15,360 nt of DNA, from contig JAGQVC010000011.1 of assembly GCA_020438185.1 (NCBI GenBank), forward strand, positions 1-15,360, read 5' to 3'. Positions 13,901 to 15,360 of this stretch are shown here, piece by piece; position 1 is the first letter of the stretch; each line of letters begins with the position of its first letter. This DNA is from Bacteroidota bacterium (GTDB lineage Bacteria; Bacteroidota; Bacteroidia; M30B66). Made by a program: the position numbers and the translations under genes. The notes beneath the pieces are model-generated. The model was not told the DNA's origin, searched no databases, and was given only the letters and a program-made list of their open reading frames with translations.

Positions 13901-14528
13901 GCTGGGTATTCCCATCGGGTTGAATGGGAATATTATCGTCGGTAATAGCAGCGCTGATATCGATTTCGGGCGTTAATTTTCCTGAAAGTTGCAGGTTGAG
14001 GCTTGAGTTAACCGATAAATCCTGGTTATTTCCAACGGAAACGCCCCTCGAAATTGAACCGTTTTTATTTAGCCCGTCAAACTGGAGACTTCCCTGGCGG
14101 ATGGCTGCCGGAGTGTAAACAAAAGGATTGTAGATGCCTCGTTCCTCGGCAGTAGATTTTCGCCGGTCCTTGTTTCGGTATGGTTGGTAAAAGTTGAGCG
14201 GCAAAACCCTGAAAACAACTTCAATACTGTCGCCCTTGGGTTTGGAATTTCCGGGCTTGCGGACTAAAATTCCGGCGTCAGGATTTAACCGGTAAAGTGC
14301 TGTATCACTTGAAATCCCGCGATAGCGGAAAGAATTCTGCAGCAAACTCATGCTATCGAGCACAATGGTATCGCCCTGCAAACGTATTATTTTCCGGCGC
14401 AAACTGCTCGTATTCTGCGCCTGCAGTGCAGAACAGTACATCAGAAAAAATAAAATGCTTAGTAGAATCCGGGACACCTTGTAGCCTTCGCACGAAGATA
14501 ATTCAATCAGAAAGAACGAATCATTCAC
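10989..14528 (-). CDS. Very large predicted outer-membrane beta-barrel protein
   Basis: The 1179-residue protein has a signal peptide whose hydrophobic core is ILLSILFFLMYCSAL, with likely cleavage after LQA. The remainder is dominated by alternating aromatic/polar strands typical of a barrel, and it ends in VQVRVFF with a terminal Phe, as expected for BAM-assembled outer-membrane proteins. Recognisable stretches are ISRGVSVGNNQDLSVNSSL (about 159-177), GDFQITRPKSYFMNYNKRL (about 230-250) and a beta domain around EKVYIDGRQLTRGQENDYII and DYNTAEVTF (about 325-350). I recall such motifs from large uncharacterised Bacteroidota surface proteins but cannot give a name. An EF-hand-like loop is at residues 863-874. 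The start is uncertain: ATG 14528 gives an unusually long n-region, while GTG 14477 has a better-spaced GAAGG and gives a typical signal peptide (VSRILLSILFF). Confidence 0.9.
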   Translation of the reverse strand: MNDSFFLIELSSCEGYKVSRILLSILFFLMYCSALQAQNTSSLRRKIIRLQGDTIVLDSMSLLQNSFRYRGISSDTALYRLNPDAGILVRKPGNSKPKGDSIEVVFRVLPLNFYQPYRNKDRRKSTAEERGIYNPFVYTPAAIRQGSLQFDGLNKNGSISRGVSVGNNQDLSVNSSLNLQLSGKLTPEIDISAAITDDNIPIQPDGNTQQLQDFDRVYIQLSDERSKLIVGDFQITRPKSYFMNYNKRLQGGSFETSFNETLFNPEKHPAAKITTGLSMAVARGRFNRNQIQGVEGNQGPYRLRGANNEQYIVILSGSEKVYIDGRQLTRGQENDYIIDYNTAEVTFTSRILMTKDLRIFVEFEYSDRNYARSQIAGNLGLEQGNWTSRLNIYSEQDNKSRPLQQQLTPEQRDVLREAGDDQNLAIVESIDSVAWTTDLVLYELRDTLVNGIYYDSILVNSVNPDSAYFRATFTSVGSGNGDYIQKSSAANGRVFEWVAPVNGVRQGSYAPVIKLIAPIRRQMFTWGNDFKLNKHLTLSSEVAYSSYDLNTFSDKDSRDDPGYAFRVAAVHQTSFGRDSIKWNMESTVSYEQIDKYFQYIERFRNVEFDRDWNLQKVITKPAAEYLPRAGLKLDHQKYGQFNYLFTGFLKGEELNASQHALNTDLRWKRFRMLYVGSLTASQGTLSNTSFYRHKSTLTRDIYWLQLGYKDEFERNLISDVAGDTLRGDAYTFFDRQVFIQNVDTSKRKFNIFYRVRTDEGIRSRDLKTYARGESYGFSLDLSTSENVQFRSITSMRVLHILDTLLTQQEPERTLVNRIELSVRALEGVLISNTYYETGSGLETRKEFSYLEVQPGQGVYSWTDYNGNGIKELNEFEIAAFPDQARYIRVFTPTTDFIRVYSNSFNQSFNIRAPREWNKAKGIKGFLNRISAQSAWRTDRKTSGDDVLQAYNPFIGSIVDSTLITLNQTMRNSVFFNRTDPKFGIEFNFQRTGSKALLNNGLELRENTFGNHRIRWSPGDKFTLSGETRNGRKISEAEYFSTRNYRITYFDWEPKIAYQPGPAFRASLGFARSIKRNSPELGSEVSESNSLSAELKYNVASKGSFQSIFKVTDISFNGNQNTPVAFEMQEGLRTGRNFTWNLSYQRTLSNNMQLSISYDGRKSPDVKTVHVGNVQVRVFF
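14475..14490 (-). promoter_or_regulatory. Alternative GTG start and ribosome binding site for the barrel gene
   Basis: On the - strand GAAGG (14489-14485) is followed by a 7-nt spacer and GTG (14477-14475). A start here would remove 17 residues and place a basic Arg directly before the hydrophobic core, a standard signal-peptide layout. The upstream ATG at 14528 has AAGG only three bases before it. Confidence 0.45.
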
Positions 14529-14569
14529 CTTGTTCTTGTATTTGAACAGTCAATGTTTAACAGGCTTTC

Positions 14570-14577
14570 TATATTTG
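14570..14577 (+). promoter_or_regulatory. Bacteroidota-type -7 promoter element for the exonuclease gene
   Basis: TATATTTG matches the TAnnTTTG -7 consensus known for Bacteroidota. It lies 35 bases before the ATG at 14613, leaving a leader of roughly 25-30 nt. A TTTG at 14541-14544 could be the -33 element, but the 25-nt spacing is longer than the usual 19-21, so that part is weak. Confidence 0.5.
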
Positions 14578-14612
14578 CCGGCATCTGCGCTTAATTTAAT
14601 GCAGCTATACAC

Positions 14613-15360
14613 ATGAAAATTGCAACATACAACGTAAACGGGATTCGCTCGGCTCTTTCAAAAGGTTTACTCGACTGGGTTCAGGCGGCTTCGCCGGATG
14701 TGCTCTGCGTTCAGGAAATAAAAAGTACGGCAGAACAAATTGCTGCCGATGAATTCGAAAAACTTGGTTACAAGTCGTACGCCTTTCCTGCTCAGAAAAA
14801 AGGTTATTCGGGTGTTGCCGTTTTTACCCGAACAGAGCCCGACCAGGTTGTTTACGGAATGGGTAACGAACGCTACGATTCGGAAGGCCGAACCATCAGA
14901 TTGGATTTCGGCAATTTAACTTTAATAAATACCTATTTCCCAAGTGGTTCGAGCGGCGATGAGCGACAGGCTTTCAAAATGGAGTTTCTGGCCGATTATC
15001 AGAATTACATCAACGAACTCGCAAAAGAACGCCCTCAACTCGTGGTTTGCGGCGATTACAATATTTGTCACCGTTCTATCGACATTCACAATCCGGTTAG
15101 CAATAAAAACAGTTCGGGCTTTCTGCCCGAAGAGCGCGAATGGATGGAGCAGTTTCTGAACTCCGGTTTCGTAGATAGTTTCAGGCATCTCAATCCCGAT
15201 CCGCATCATTACACCTGGTGGAGTTTTCGCGCGGGTGCGCGGAATAAAAATCTTGGCTGGCGAATCGATTACATCTGTCTTTCCCAAAGCCTCAGCAATT
15301 CACTGGTTTCATCGCGTATTCTGCCCGATGCGCGCCACAGCGATCATTGTCCGGTGATAA
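14613..15360 (+). CDS. xth: Exodeoxyribonuclease III (3' end outside window)
   Basis: This is an AP endonuclease/3'-5' exonuclease of the exonuclease III family, acting in base excision repair. It cuts 5' to abasic sites and trims blocked 3' ends using a divalent metal. The visible 249 residues contain the family signatures: TYNVNGIRSA (5-14) with N7, VQEIK with metal ligand E35, NTYFPSG with Y108, GDYNICH with D148 and N150, GWRIDYI with D219, and RHSDHCPV with the D244-H245 pair. The family is usually about 250-270 residues, so only a handful of codons should be missing at the right edge. The frame starts at ATG 14613 and is open to the window end. It is transcribed divergently from the barrel gene, with 84 bases between the starts. 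Confidence 0.96.
   Translation, partial: MKIATYNVNGIRSALSKGLLDWVQAASPDVLCVQEIKSTAEQIAADEFEKLGYKSYAFPAQKKGYSGVAVFTRTEPDQVVYGMGNERYDSEGRTIRLDFGNLTLINTYFPSGSSGDERQAFKMEFLADYQNYINELAKERPQLVVCGDYNICHRSIDIHNPVSNKNSSGFLPEEREWMEQFLNSGFVDSFRHLNPDPHHYTWWSFRAGARNKNLGWRIDYICLSQSLSNSLVSSRILPDARHSDHCPVI

Overview
The window looks like chromosomal DNA from a Gram-negative member of the Bacteroidota. The signs are a type IX secretion (T9SS) type B C-terminal sorting domain, a giant PKD-repeat surface protein, stand-alone CheY-like receivers, a very large outer-membrane barrel and a TAnnTTTG-type -7 promoter element. A finer taxonomic placement is not possible from the sequence alone. I see no tRNA, rRNA, CRISPR array, transposon or phage gene.

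Layout from left to right: (1) the 3' end of a coiled-coil protein gene (+), closed by a strong intrinsic terminator; (2) a convergent, translationally coupled two-component pair (-), a soluble histidine kinase and a single-domain response regulator; (3) a 267-base divergent intergenic region with a tandem direct repeat and a small palindrome; (4) a rightward cluster made of a 170-residue protein consisting of a signal peptide, half an FN3-like domain and a T9SS type B sorting domain, then a 1937-residue protein with about 19 PKD-like repeats and 3.6 FN3-like domains but no sorting domain, then a 483-residue helical HTH/TPR-like protein; (5) a symmetric bidirectional terminator; (6) an orphan single-domain response regulator (-); (7) a 1179-residue predicted outer-membrane beta-barrel (-); (8) divergently, an exonuclease III gene (+) that runs off the right edge a few codons before its expected end.

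The most interesting feature is the secreted pair in (4). The giant protein stops in the middle of its fourth FN3-like domain and has no T9SS signal. The small gene just upstream carries what looks like the missing second half of an FN3 domain followed directly by the sorting domain, behind its own signal peptide. The two products together would make one complete T9SS cargo, split in two with the pieces in swapped gene order. This could be a split or rearranged gene, the remnant of a tandem paralogue, or a real two-polypeptide system in which the sorting signal acts in trans. The kinase/regulator pair transcribed divergently from this cluster is a candidate regulator, by position only.
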